Shown: positions 1 to 7,769 of the stretch, one piece after another
Layout: every line of letters starts with the position of its first letter
Numbering within the stretch: the stretch's first letter is position 1
DNA from: Claveliimonas bilis
GTDB lineage: Bacteria > Bacillota > Clostridia > Lachnospirales > Lachnospiraceae
Length of the DNA stretch: 64,000 nucleotides
Direction of reading: 5' to 3'
Assembly: GCF_030296775.1 (NCBI RefSeq)
Contig: NZ_AP027742.1
Location: forward strand, 186,001 to 250,000
Program-made: the position numbers and the translations under genes
Notes under the pieces: model-generated
Database searches by the model: none
Told to the model about the DNA's origin: nothing
What the model saw: the letters and a program-made list of their open reading frames with translations, nothing else

Positions 1-1
1 T

Positions 2-319
2 TATGCCTGTCAGTTTATCGGAAATCCGTATGTATGGGGAGGGACAAGCCTTACAAATGGAGCAGACTGTTCCGGTTTTGTCCAATCTGTATATGCACAT
101 TTTGGGATCAGCCTTCCGCGGACTACCTGGGATCAGGAAAATGTGGGTACAGGCATCAGCTATGACCAGGCATTGCCGGGGGATTTGATCCTGTACGAAG
201 GACATGTGGGAATTTATATGGGAGATGGACAGATAGTAAATGCCATCAATCCTTCAAAAGGAATCGGAGTCATTCCTGCAACCTGCATGAGCATAAAGAC
301 CGTTCGACGGGTATTGTAA
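2..319 (+). CDS. NlpC/P60 family cell-wall hydrolase, C-terminal part (5' end outside window)
   Basis: The reading frame is open from the first bases and ends at the TAA at 317–319, so only the last 105 residues are visible. They form an NlpC/P60 cysteine peptidase domain: the catalytic Cys lies in the motif DCSGF and the His in GHVGIYMG, preceded by the usual PGDLILY turn. Such enzymes cut the D-Glu–diaminopimelate bond in peptidoglycan stem peptides outside the cell. N-terminal SH3 or repeat domains and a signal peptide would lie upstream of the window. No clear terminator follows before the response regulator gene 84 bases downstream. Confidence 0.85.
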   Translation, partial: YACQFIGNPYVWGGTSLTNGADCSGFVQSVYAHFGISLPRTTWDQENVGTGISYDQALPGDLILYEGHVGIYMGDGQIVNAINPSKGIGVIPATCMSIKTVRRVL

Positions 320-403
320 ATGAAAGTTTCCCTTGTCAGGCGCATTTGCAGGATGATAAAATGGGATTGCACAAGATATCATTAGCAGGATGAGGGAAAC
401 CAG

Positions 404-1087
404 ATGAAACGCATATTGTTGATCGAGGATGACAAAGATTTGAACAAAGGGCTGGTATATGACCTGGAAATGCATGATTACAGGGTATATCCAGCTTTTT
501 CTTTATCGGAAGGAATGTTATATCTGGAAGAAAATAAAGTAGATCTGATTTTGCTGGATGGAAATCTTCCGGATGGAGATGGATTTGATTTTTGCCGGCA
601 GGTGAAGAAAGAAAAGGAGACAGCGGTTATTTTTCTTACGGCAAGGGATATGGAGCAGGATGAACTGCAAGGATTTGACTGCGGAGCGGACGACTATATC
701 ACAAAGCCCTTTCATATGCCGATCCTTCGCCGGAGAATAGAGGCGGCGCTTCGCAAAACCGGCCGACAGGAGCAAAAAAGAGAGAACTCTGTATACCGGG
801 ATGATGCGCTTCTTATCGACTTTGAAAATCTGCAGGCCAGACTGAACGGCAGGGAACTCCTGCTGACACCGACGGAATTTCGGATCTTAAGACTGATGAC
901 TGTAAATAGGACAGTGACAAAGCAGCTTTTACTGGAAAAAATCTGGGATACATCAGGCAGTTTTGTAGATGAACATACTGTTGCAGTCAATATCAACCGT
1001 CTTCGGAAAAAGCTGGAAGGGAGCGGGCACGAATATATTAAGACGGTGTACGGCATGGGATACCAGTGGAGGGGGATGGAAATATGA
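404..1087 (+). CDS. OmpR-family response regulator
   Basis: This 227-residue protein has an N-terminal receiver domain (acidic pocket D9/D10, phospho-acceptor D52, TKPF lysine near residue 101) and a C-terminal winged-helix DNA-binding domain ending in the typical YIKTVYGMGYQW motif. It should bind DNA when phosphorylated by the kinase encoded next door. Its stop overlaps the kinase start as ATGA, so the two are translationally coupled. The ABC exporter after a terminator-like hairpin is the likely regulated target, as in Bce-type detoxification modules; that link is inferred from position only. Confidence 0.92.
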   Translation: MKRILLIEDDKDLNKGLVYDLEMHDYRVYPAFSLSEGMLYLEENKVDLILLDGNLPDGDGFDFCRQVKKEKETAVIFLTARDMEQDELQGFDCGADDYITKPFHMPILRRRIEAALRKTGRQEQKRENSVYRDDALLIDFENLQARLNGRELLLTPTEFRILRLMTVNRTVTKQLLLEKIWDTSGSFVDEHTVAVNINRLRKKLEGSGHEYIKTVYGMGYQWRGMEI

Positions 1088-2037
1088 GGCCGGGTATGGA
1101 ATTGATTGTGGCGGGAACCCTGCTGGGAGCTGCTTTGATCATGCTTTTGCTCGCCGTGCTGGCGATGCTTTTGACAAGAAAAAATCTGACGGAATACAGT
1201 CGGAAGCTTTCCTATACACTGGATCGCATGATAAGCGGAGATAAGGAGATTGCCTTTGAGGAAGAAAAGGAGACACTGATCGGAAGAATACAGGTCAAAA
1301 TGAGACAGGTCTACGAGATTATGCAGGCACAGGCAGATCAGAGATGGGAAGAAAAGAAACAGATGGAAGAGATTGTCAGTGATATTTCCCATCAGGTTAA
1401 GACGCCTATTGCCAATCTGCGCATGTATCATGAGCTGGCGGCCCAGGAGCCTGAGAAAGCCGGGGAATTTATGGAGGCAGAGGAAAGGCAAATTGATAAG
1501 CTGGAATTTCTCATGAAGACTATGATAAAAATGTCCAGGCTGGAGACAGGACTGATAGAAGTAAAACCGCTGAAAAATAAGGTTTACGACCTGATTTTTC
1601 AGGCAGTGTGTACCATCGCTTTGAAAGCGGAGAAAAAAGAGATAGATATAGAGGTGGAATGCAGTGAGAACCTGGAGGCGCTGTTTGACAGAAAATGGAC
1701 AGTGGAAGCGCTGGCCAATATTCTTGATAATGCGGTAAAATACAGCGGAAAGGGCAGCAGGATCCGGATCAGAGCCGACAGGACGGACTATTTTGTGAGG
1801 ATCCGTGTGGAGGATGAGGGAAGAGGGATTCGGGAAGATAATCTTCCCAATATTTTTAAAAGGTTTTACCGGGAAAAGGAAAGCAATGATGTAGAGGGTG
1901 TGGGAATCGGACTTTATCTGACTCGTCAGATTATTATGCAGGAAAAAGGATTTGTAGAGGCGTTGTCCCGACAGGGGATCGGATCTGTCTTTTCTCTGCA
2001 TTTGCCTGCTGATGTACCGGAGACTTTTGAGGGATAA
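1084..2037 (+). CDS. Membrane sensor histidine kinase
   Basis: The ATG at 1084 overlaps the regulator stop and has GGAGGGG upstream; an in-frame ATG at 1066 is less well placed. The 317-residue protein has one hydrophobic segment (about residues 7–31), a short linker, a dimerization domain with the phospho-acceptor H103 in SHQVKTP, and an ATPase domain with N box (NILDNAVKY), G1 (DEGRGI) and G2 (GVGIGLYL). There is almost no extracellular loop. This resembles kinases that sense through their membrane part or a partner transporter, which fits the FtsX-type exporter immediately downstream. Confidence 0.9.
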   Translation: MRPGMELIVAGTLLGAALIMLLLAVLAMLLTRKNLTEYSRKLSYTLDRMISGDKEIAFEEEKETLIGRIQVKMRQVYEIMQAQADQRWEEKKQMEEIVSDISHQVKTPIANLRMYHELAAQEPEKAGEFMEAEERQIDKLEFLMKTMIKMSRLETGLIEVKPLKNKVYDLIFQAVCTIALKAEKKEIDIEVECSENLEALFDRKWTVEALANILDNAVKYSGKGSRIRIRADRTDYFVRIRVEDEGRGIREDNLPNIFKRFYREKESNDVEGVGIGLYLTRQIIMQEKGFVEALSRQGIGSVFSLHLPADVPETFEG

Positions 2038-2053
2038 GGCAGACAGAAGTCAT

Positions 2054-2108
2054 AAGATTATCTCGAAACTGTGATATTTTTGAGAGCAGTTTGAGATAAT
2101 CTTTTTTT
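2054..2108 (+). terminator. Long hairpin with U-tract between kinase and ABC genes
   Basis: AAGATTATCTC (2054–2064) pairs perfectly with GAGATAATCTT (2093–2103). An inner AAACTG/CAGTTT helix extends it and a T-run follows. It should end or attenuate two-component transcription, so the exporter genes probably have their own promoter or are read through at a reduced level. Confidence 0.8.
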
Positions 2109-2172
2109 ATGATGTAGAAAACGGAGGTTTCCTTCACAGGAAAAATCGCAGGACAGAAAGGACAGAAGAATT

Positions 2173-2871
2173 ATGAACTATATTTTGGAAGCACAGAACC
2201 TGAAAAAATATTATGGAAAAGAGCCCAACATTACAAAAGCATTGGACGGTGTCAGCCTTGCAGTGGGGCAGGGAGAGTTTGTCTCCATCATTGGAACCAG
2301 CGGAAGTGGAAAATCTACGCTTCTGAATATGCTGGGAGGTCTGGATGTGCCGGACTTTGGCGAAATTATTATTCGGGGAAAAAAGATTGCCAAGATGAAC
2401 GATGAGCAGCTTTCTATCTTCCGGAGGAGAAATATCGGATTTGTATTTCAGAATTACAATCTGGTTCCGATTCTGAATGTGTATCAGAATATCGTCCTTC
2501 CTATTGAGCTGGACGGGAATCAGGTGGATAAGGAGTATGTGGAAAAAATTATCCGTATGCTGCACCTGGAAGAAAAGCTGGAAAATCTGCCGAATAATCT
2601 GTCCGGCGGACAGCAGCAGAGGGTGGCGATCGCAAGAGCCCTTGCCAGCAAGCCGGCGATCATCCTGGCGGATGAGCCTACAGGAAATCTGGACTCCAGG
2701 ACATCCCTGGAGGTGATGGAACTTCTGCGGATGACAAGTACGGAATTTGACCAGACGTTGGTAATGATCACACACAATCCTGAAATTGCTCAGGTGGCTG
2801 ACAGGATGATCCGCATCGAAGATGGAAGGATCGTTAAAGGAGCGCCGTCTGTCAGGGAGAATCTGGGATAG
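2173..2871 (+). CDS. ABC transporter ATP-binding protein (MacB/LolD/BceA type)
   Basis: This is a 232-residue nucleotide-binding subunit. Walker A is GTSGSGKST, the signature is LSGGQQQR, and Walker B is ILADEPTGNLD followed by the H-loop ITHNPEIA. The Q-loop segment FVFQNYNLVPILNVYQNI is typical of the family that pairs with FtsX-like permeases (MacB, LolD, BceA, FtsE). It starts 8 bases after a purine-rich site and ends 13 bases before the permease start. It should power the large permease that follows, moving a peptide, lipid or antibiotic substrate that cannot be told from sequence. Confidence 0.92.
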   Translation: MNYILEAQNLKKYYGKEPNITKALDGVSLAVGQGEFVSIIGTSGSGKSTLLNMLGGLDVPDFGEIIIRGKKIAKMNDEQLSIFRRRNIGFVFQNYNLVPILNVYQNIVLPIELDGNQVDKEYVEKIIRMLHLEEKLENLPNNLSGGQQQRVAIARALASKPAIILADEPTGNLDSRTSLEVMELLRMTSTEFDQTLVMITHNPEIAQVADRMIRIEDGRIVKGAPSVRENLG

Positions 2872-2884
2872 AGGAGGAATAGAG

Positions 2885-5449
2885 ATGCTTTTAGAAAATG
2901 ACAATAAAAAATTTATCCGGACGTTATCCAACAACTGTCTGAAAGCAAATAAAATCCGCAATGCGATTGCTCTTCTTGCCATTATGCTGACGGCCCTCCT
3001 TTTTACGGCAGTAGCGACCATTCTCCAGGGGACTCAGATTAGTGTGCGGGAGCAGACGATCCGCCAGTCGGGAACAAGATTTATGGCTTCGATTAAATTC
3101 ACAACGGCTGAAAAAACGAAAGAGCTTATGGAAGATCCGTTGTGGGAAACCGTGAGTGTAGAGCGGGTACTTTGGAAGATAGTGAATCCGGAGCTTATGG
3201 ACATCAGTGTCAACATGGCGTGGATGGAGGAAACTTATGCAAAGAACAGTTATATGGAAATTGAGGAAGGGCATATGCCCGAGGAAGAATACGAGTTTGC
3301 CTGTGATACGGAGATTCTGCGGCTTCTGGGGATCCCGGAGGAAACAGGAACAAAGGTGAACATACAGTATCTGACGGATGAGGGAGTAAAAGAAGAACCT
3401 ATGACGCTTAGCGGATACTGGGAGGGAGAAAAATATGAACAGACTGCTGAAGTGATGGTGTCGGAGGCATTCCTCGAAAAGAGGATTGATGAAAGCACCA
3501 TCGCCCATGACGCCAGCGTCCCGGGATCTTACTGTATCCGCGGAAGCTTTGCTACGGATGAGGATGTGGAAGGCCAGTTAAACATGGTGATCGCCAACGC
3601 CGGATTTGATCCCGACGCAGAAAGAGGAAAAGAGGGATTTGTGGTCCATCACACGAATCCGGCCTATGAGAACAGGAATGAAATGGGAGGCGGAATGATA
3701 GCAGCGGCGGTTTTCGGAGTGCTGATGATCCTCCTGGCAGGCTATCTTATTATTTACAACATATTTCGCATTTCTATACTGAAAGATATTCGGCTGTACG
3801 GTCAGCTCAAAACGATCGGTACCTCGCCGAAGCAGCTGAAATATATGGTAAAGCGGCAGGGATATCTTCTGGCGCTGGCAGGGATTCCGGCAGGGCTTAT
3901 CTTAGGCTGGCTTCTTGGAAATGTACTTCTGCCCCTTATCATGGCAAGTACAACAGTGGGAGAGTCTGTATTTATCATGCCCCATCCCGCTGTGTGGGTG
4001 GTGTCGGCAGCCTTTACCTTTCTTACCGTGTGGATCAGCTGCGGCCGCCCCGGAAAGCTGGCAGCCAGAGTATCTCCTGTGGAAGCGCTGCGATATCAGG
4101 ACGGTGAGGAAGGCGGCAAAGCCAAAAAGAAAGGCAGAGATTCCCATCATCGGATTTTCCAGATGGCGTCGGCAAATTTAAAACGAAACAGAGGGAAGAC
4201 AGTCCTTGTGGTCATGAGCATCGCCTTGAGCCTTATTCTTTTGAACAGTGTACTTGGTGCGACAGGATGCTTTGATAAAGAGATATATGTCCGCCGGAAC
4301 GCAGTGACTGATTTTATTGTGCACAGCGGAAATTATGGGAATTTCAGTGTAGATGATTATACAAAAACACTGAATCCGAAGCTTTCCGGAAAGCTAAGTG
4401 AAATGGAAAATGTAAAAAATTTTGGGGAAGTATACTGCCATATTCTTCCGCCGGAACAGGTTACGGACATCGAGCAGGGATCCCTGATTAATATTACAGA
4501 GATTAACGGGAAAAGGACGAATATTGTAACCGAAGGCACAAAAGAAGAATTTGGAAATGCAGTTTCAGAGTTTGACTGGCGCCGTACAGTTTACGGGTGG
4601 AGCAGAAATATTCTGAATGATGTGATATTGATAGAAGGAGAACTGGATTATGACAAGTTGAACAGCGGAAACTACGTGATCATGGCAGGATTTTTAGGAG
4701 ATGACGGCCTCTATGCGAAAGAGTCTCAGGAGTTCCATGCCGGTGATAAAATCCGGCTGGATATTGGCGGGGAAGAAAAGGAGTATGAAGTGCTTGCTGT
4801 GGCAGGTGCAGTGCATAATCTGACACTGGATTCTTCTTTGGGAGGATATGAGGCGGTTGTGTTTTCAAAGGAACAGTTTCAGGCTATATTCCCGGATGAT
4901 ACAGATCCGCTGGTCTGTGCATTTGATGCCGAGGAAGGTACGTTTGCCGAGGTAAACAGCGAGGCAGAACAGATCACATCCCAGTTGAACAGCAGCATGA
5001 TCACCCGATTGTCGGAAGAAAGAGAGTTCGATGAGATACAGAGTACCTATCGGATCGTGGGAATCGTACTGGCGGCGGTCTTTGCCGTGATCGGCATCCT
5101 GAATCTTATCAATGTCATTTTGACCGGAGCGATTGCAAGACAGAACGAGTTTGCTGTCATGCGGAGTATCGGCATGAGCCAGAGACAGCTTAAGAAGCTG
5201 TTCATCTATGAAGGTGTCCTGTACGCCCTCCTGGCCGGGGCAGTAGGTATAACAGCCAGTGCGGCAGTTTCGCTTACTGCAGTAAAAGCAATCGTATCTA
5301 ACTGGTGGTTTGCCAGGTACTCTTTATCAGTCCTTCCTGCATTTGAGGCGGCCCTTATATGCAGCCTTCTGGCAGCAGGAATTGCGTGGGTGATCGACCG
5401 TATGTGGAATAAAGGAAGCATTGTAGAAAAATTAAGAAGAATAGAGTAG
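2885..5449 (+). CDS. FtsX-like ABC transporter permease, large two-domain form
   Basis: The start is the ATG at 2885, preceded by GAGGAGGA; longer frames lack such a site. The 854-residue protein has a first membrane helix near residues 25–50, an extracytoplasmic domain of roughly 200 residues, and a three-helix FtsX block near residues 265–400. A second helix near 435–455, another extracytoplasmic domain and a C-terminal FtsX block follow. This duplicated layout is the common peptide-exporter or lipoprotein-transport permease of Firmicutes. With the ATPase and two-component system it forms a four-gene module, likely for resistance to a cell-envelope antimicrobial (inference from architecture). 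Confidence 0.88.
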   Translation: MLLENDNKKFIRTLSNNCLKANKIRNAIALLAIMLTALLFTAVATILQGTQISVREQTIRQSGTRFMASIKFTTAEKTKELMEDPLWETVSVERVLWKIVNPELMDISVNMAWMEETYAKNSYMEIEEGHMPEEEYEFACDTEILRLLGIPEETGTKVNIQYLTDEGVKEEPMTLSGYWEGEKYEQTAEVMVSEAFLEKRIDESTIAHDASVPGSYCIRGSFATDEDVEGQLNMVIANAGFDPDAERGKEGFVVHHTNPAYENRNEMGGGMIAAAVFGVLMILLAGYLIIYNIFRISILKDIRLYGQLKTIGTSPKQLKYMVKRQGYLLALAGIPAGLILGWLLGNVLLPLIMASTTVGESVFIMPHPAVWVVSAAFTFLTVWISCGRPGKLAARVSPVEALRYQDGEEGGKAKKKGRDSHHRIFQMASANLKRNRGKTVLVVMSIALSLILLNSVLGATGCFDKEIYVRRNAVTDFIVHSGNYGNFSVDDYTKTLNPKLSGKLSEMENVKNFGEVYCHILPPEQVTDIEQGSLINITEINGKRTNIVTEGTKEEFGNAVSEFDWRRTVYGWSRNILNDVILIEGELDYDKLNSGNYVIMAGFLGDDGLYAKESQEFHAGDKIRLDIGGEEKEYEVLAVAGAVHNLTLDSSLGGYEAVVFSKEQFQAIFPDDTDPLVCAFDAEEGTFAEVNSEAEQITSQLNSSMITRLSEEREFDEIQSTYRIVGIVLAAVFAVIGILNLINVILTGAIARQNEFAVMRSIGMSQRQLKKLFIYEGVLYALLAGAVGITASAAVSLTAVKAIVSNWWFARYSLSVLPAFEAALICSLLAAGIAWVIDRMWNKGSIVEKLRRIE

Positions 5450-5454
5450 AAAAC

Positions 5455-5499
5455 GGACAAGAAAGGGCGTATTTGCTACCTTTCTTGTCCACTTTTTCT
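5455..5499 (+). terminator. Rho-independent terminator after ABC permease
   Basis: GGACAAGAAAGG (5455–5466) and CCTTTCTTGTCC (5479–5490) form a perfect 12-bp stem, followed by a T-rich tail. It closes the exporter operon. Confidence 0.9.
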
Positions 5500-5817
5500 T
5501 TAATAACTTATGTAATGTTTCGAAAATCGAAATAATGTACAATTTACACAAATTTGTAAAAACATGGAAAATTTTGTAAAAAAGACTTATCCAAGTTATC
5601 CACATAAAAAACCATGAAAAAGGTGGAAAAATCAAAGTTTTTGAAAACTTATCCACATTATCCACATGGATATCCCGGTTTTTGGTGGATTACTTACGTC
5701 AAATAAAAGAACGAATGTTTTGTGAAGAAATGATAAAAATGAGTTTTTGTCGAAAAAACAGGAAAAGAAACTTGACAAATAAATAACCAGAAATTAACGA
5801 GAAATTTATTTTAAATG
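5500..5817. other. Gene-free AT-rich region with DnaA-box cluster
   Basis: No convincing gene is visible. The stretch is very AT-rich and carries two abutting pairs of DnaA-type 9-mers on the same strand: TTATCCAAG (5587–5595, imperfect) with TTATCCACA (5596–5604), and TTATCCACA (5649–5657) with TTATCCACA (5658–5666). Three match the consensus TTATCCACA exactly. The layout resembles box arrays at chromosomal origins or DnaA-titration clusters, but no dnaA, dnaN or rpmH gene is near. See the finding. Confidence 0.6.
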
Positions 5818-5846
5818 TTTACACAATGAAAGAAAGCAGATATAAT
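5818..5846 (+). promoter_or_regulatory. Sigma-A-type promoter of the DUF1858 gene
   Basis: TTTACA (5818–5823), a 17-base spacer and a perfect TATAAT (5841–5846), placed 38 bases before the gene start. Confidence 0.75.
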
Positions 5847-5883
5847 AAAAACTACGTGGAAGATAAAGGAGGATTAATGAATT

Positions 5884-6084
5884 ATGGTAAATAAAGAAAT
5901 GACAATTGGCGAATTGTTAAGTGTAAATCCAGATGTGGCACCGATTCTCATGGAAATCGGAATGCATTGCCTTGGCTGCCCGGCTTCCCAGGGTGAAACA
6001 TTAGAAGAGGCAGCTATGGTACATGGGATCGATGCGAATCTGCTGGTAGAAAAGATCAATGCGTTTATCAATGCCAATGCATAA
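5884..6084 (+). CDS. DUF1858 domain protein (small disulfide/redox-type)
   Basis: This 66-residue protein is almost entirely one DUF1858 domain, with the motif MHCLGCPAS carrying a CxxC pair. Such domains occur alone or fused to hybrid-cluster proteins and are suspected redox or metal-binding modules; the exact function is unknown. A strong AAAGGAGG (5865–5872) precedes it. An ATG at 5877, closer to optimal spacing, opens a five-codon frame that ends inside this gene (5892–5894), so initiation at 5884 may involve some competition. It stands alone between its own promoter and terminator. Confidence 0.85.
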   Translation: MVNKEMTIGELLSVNPDVAPILMEIGMHCLGCPASQGETLEEAAMVHGIDANLLVEKINAFINANA

Positions 6085-6110
6085 ATCAGGTTTTCTGGAT
6101 TCAGGAAAGC

Positions 6111-6154
6111 AAAACATCCGGACAAGTCCTTGGACTGACCGGATGTTTTTTTTT
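6111..6154. terminator. Bidirectional terminator between DUF1858 gene and mecA
   Basis: AAAACATCCGG (6111–6121) pairs with CCGGATGTTTT (6139–6149) and a run of Ts follows on the + strand. On the - strand the flank also has several Ts, so it can serve both convergent genes. Confidence 0.85.
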
Positions 6155-6180
6155 GTCATTATTGATTTTTAAGTCTTTGA

Positions 6181-6909
6181 TTAAATCTGTGAAAGATTCT
6201 GTACTGCATCCGCAGACAGTATAATCTCACAATGCTCTTCCAAATATGCCAGGGAGGCGCTGGAAGCTTTTTCCAAAGTTCCGTACTCGGACAGCATATT
6301 GCAGATTCGGTTAAATTCCCGTGTTGTGTGGTCTGACTGTGTCAGGGCAAGAATGTACATATCGGCTTTATGGTCTTTATACAATGTGTTGGAACCGAAA
6401 TATATTGACTGCAGCAGATGAGCTGCATGAATCACCTGATCCATATTGGTAAAAGAAAACAGCCGGAGGGAAAGAGAGCGCTCCTTTTCTGACTTCTTAT
6501 CGGAAGTTTCCGACACGGAGGAAACACTTTCCTTAACTTTTCCCAGGAGATTTAAAAGCTCCTCGGCGCCTTCCAGCTTTTCAAGGGCTGATTCCTTTAC
6601 GGAGTCCCATTCTCCTCCCGGAGAAGGGGCAAATTTAGAAAATCTAGTATCGAGTTCCTCAGGATCTTCGACTTTTGTGATTATCAGCACGATTGAATCG
6701 GAAGAAGCGGGAATCGCTTCTATCATAAGAGGAATATCCTCGGCTTCAAAACCGAATTCAAATGCCGCTTGTTGCATCATATCATGGAAAAGTGATTTTG
6801 CCTTTTCAGTTCCATAGGCAAGTTCGCTTAACTGAAGCTGCCTGTCAGTTAAATCAGCACGTGTAAGAGTACAGCGAATCTGATTATCGTTGATCTTTTC
6901 AATCTTCAT
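6181..6909 (-). CDS. mecA: Adaptor protein MecA
   Basis: The protein starts MKIEKINDNQIRCTLTR, the classic MecA N-terminus. The ATG at 6909 follows AGGAAG; an in-frame ATG seven codons upstream is possible. At 242 residues it has the family length. The N-terminal domain binds substrates and the C-terminal domain docks on ClpC, delivering proteins to ClpCP degradation. Between them lies a low-complexity linker rich in Ser and charged residues. In Bacillus, MecA controls competence and sporulation factors; which substrates apply here cannot be seen. Confidence 0.9.
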   Translation of the reverse strand: MKIEKINDNQIRCTLTRADLTDRQLQLSELAYGTEKAKSLFHDMMQQAAFEFGFEAEDIPLMIEAIPASSDSIVLIITKVEDPEELDTRFSKFAPSPGGEWDSVKESALEKLEGAEELLNLLGKVKESVSSVSETSDKKSEKERSLSLRLFSFTNMDQVIHAAHLLQSIYFGSNTLYKDHKADMYILALTQSDHTTREFNRICNMLSEYGTLEKASSASLAYLEEHCEIILSADAVQNLSQI

Positions 6910-6981
6910 AATTATCACTTCCTTTTTCACAGTATATCATATGGGATGATCAGAGTTCAATAAAATAAAAATAAAAAAAGC

Positions 6982-7011
6982 TTGCGTTAACATAAAAATA
7001 GGTGCTATAAT
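6982..7011 (+). promoter_or_regulatory. Possible promoter at the start of a long leader
   Basis: TTGCGT (6982–6987), an 18-base spacer and a perfect TATAAT (7006–7011) point rightward. The next gene starts about 370 bases downstream, which would leave an unusually long leader. Confidence 0.5.
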
Positions 7012-7381
7012 ACCAATACAGAAATTAGTATTCCCAAATCATACATTCTTAGAATAGATCTGTCAATCAGATTTTATTTACGATCAGGTAATCTCAATGT
7101 AAATCTAGTAACCAATCAACAATATTTCAAACAAGTCGGATCAGACGCAATTCAACAGGAAAGTTTTATTTAATCAGAAAAAGTTCAAAAACATGTTTCA
7201 ACAAGAAAAAGATCTGCTCGAAAAATGTTGAAAGAAGCGAGTGCTGTTTCTGTAATCAGACATATTTTAATATATCACGCACTTCCATAAGGAGATATGT
7301 CTGAATGTAAGTTTTAGTTATATTCCATTTTATGCAGACGGAAGGAAAAGGTTTCTTTGCAGCAGGAAAAAGGAGGCTGTG
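7012..7381 (+). other. Long gene-free leader with a 10-bp hairpin
   Basis: No gene is evident in about 370 bases. A perfect inverted repeat TCAGACATAT (7256–7265) / ATATGTCTGA (7295–7304) encloses a purine-rich AAGGAG. It may be a regulatory leader or a small RNA, but no known riboswitch consensus was recognised. Confidence 0.35.
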
Positions 7382-7603
7382 ATGCCGGAAGAAAGAAAGG
7401 AATTTCAGGAAATGTTCAGTGAGCTGAACATGTATGAAAAACGGGGAGTATATATTGCAATGGAGGGAAAACCGGCAAGCCCGACACAGATCGTACAGGC
7501 GCATATGGTGAGTGAAGATTCCGGATATATGAGAGATTATGTTTTAAATGAAAACGGAGATCTGAAAGCGTTGTACTTCTATCATGTTAACCAGAGTATT
7601 TAA
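7382..7603 (+). CDS. Small conserved-looking protein of unknown function
   Basis: A 73-residue acidic protein starting MPEERKEFQEM, with AGGAGG (7371–7376) correctly placed before the ATG at 7382; a GTG one codon upstream is also possible. The second half (YVLNENGDLKALYFYHV) looks like a small beta-rich domain. There are no membrane segments or cysteines. I do not recognise the family. The gene is probably real because of its good ribosome site and stable codon use. Confidence 0.65.
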   Translation: MPEERKEFQEMFSELNMYEKRGVYIAMEGKPASPTQIVQAHMVSEDSGYMRDYVLNENGDLKALYFYHVNQSI

Positions 7604-7642
7604 AAGTAAAAAAGCGCAGACACCCCTCGCGGAATAACGGAG

Positions 7643-7686
7643 AACAGTCCAGCCGCGCCATGTGGCAACCCTGTGGCTGAACTGTT
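7643..7686. other. Hairpin without clear T-tail
   Basis: AACAGTCCAGCC (7643–7654) and GGCTGAACTGTT (7675–7686) pair with one mismatch. The flank downstream is A-rich rather than T-rich, so this is either a weak terminator of the small gene or a structured leader of the GH18 gene. Confidence 0.4.
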
Positions 7687-7769
7687 ACAAAAATATTCTT
7701 AAATGTCGAAATAAATAATGACGGAACCTGCAAAAGTTGATATAATGAGGTATATGTGGGAGGTGCAGC

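Noticed and set aside
712-2001. 429-codon open frame on the - strand
   Set aside because: It is antisense to a clear response regulator and histidine kinase, and its translation is rich in Phe/Leu/His/Ser with no recognisable domain.
2134-3021. 295-codon open frame on the - strand
   Set aside because: Antisense to the ABC ATPase, which has all canonical motifs.
5500-5817. Chromosomal origin oriC
   Set aside because: DnaA boxes are present but dnaA, dnaN, rpmH and other usual neighbours are missing; reported only as a box cluster.
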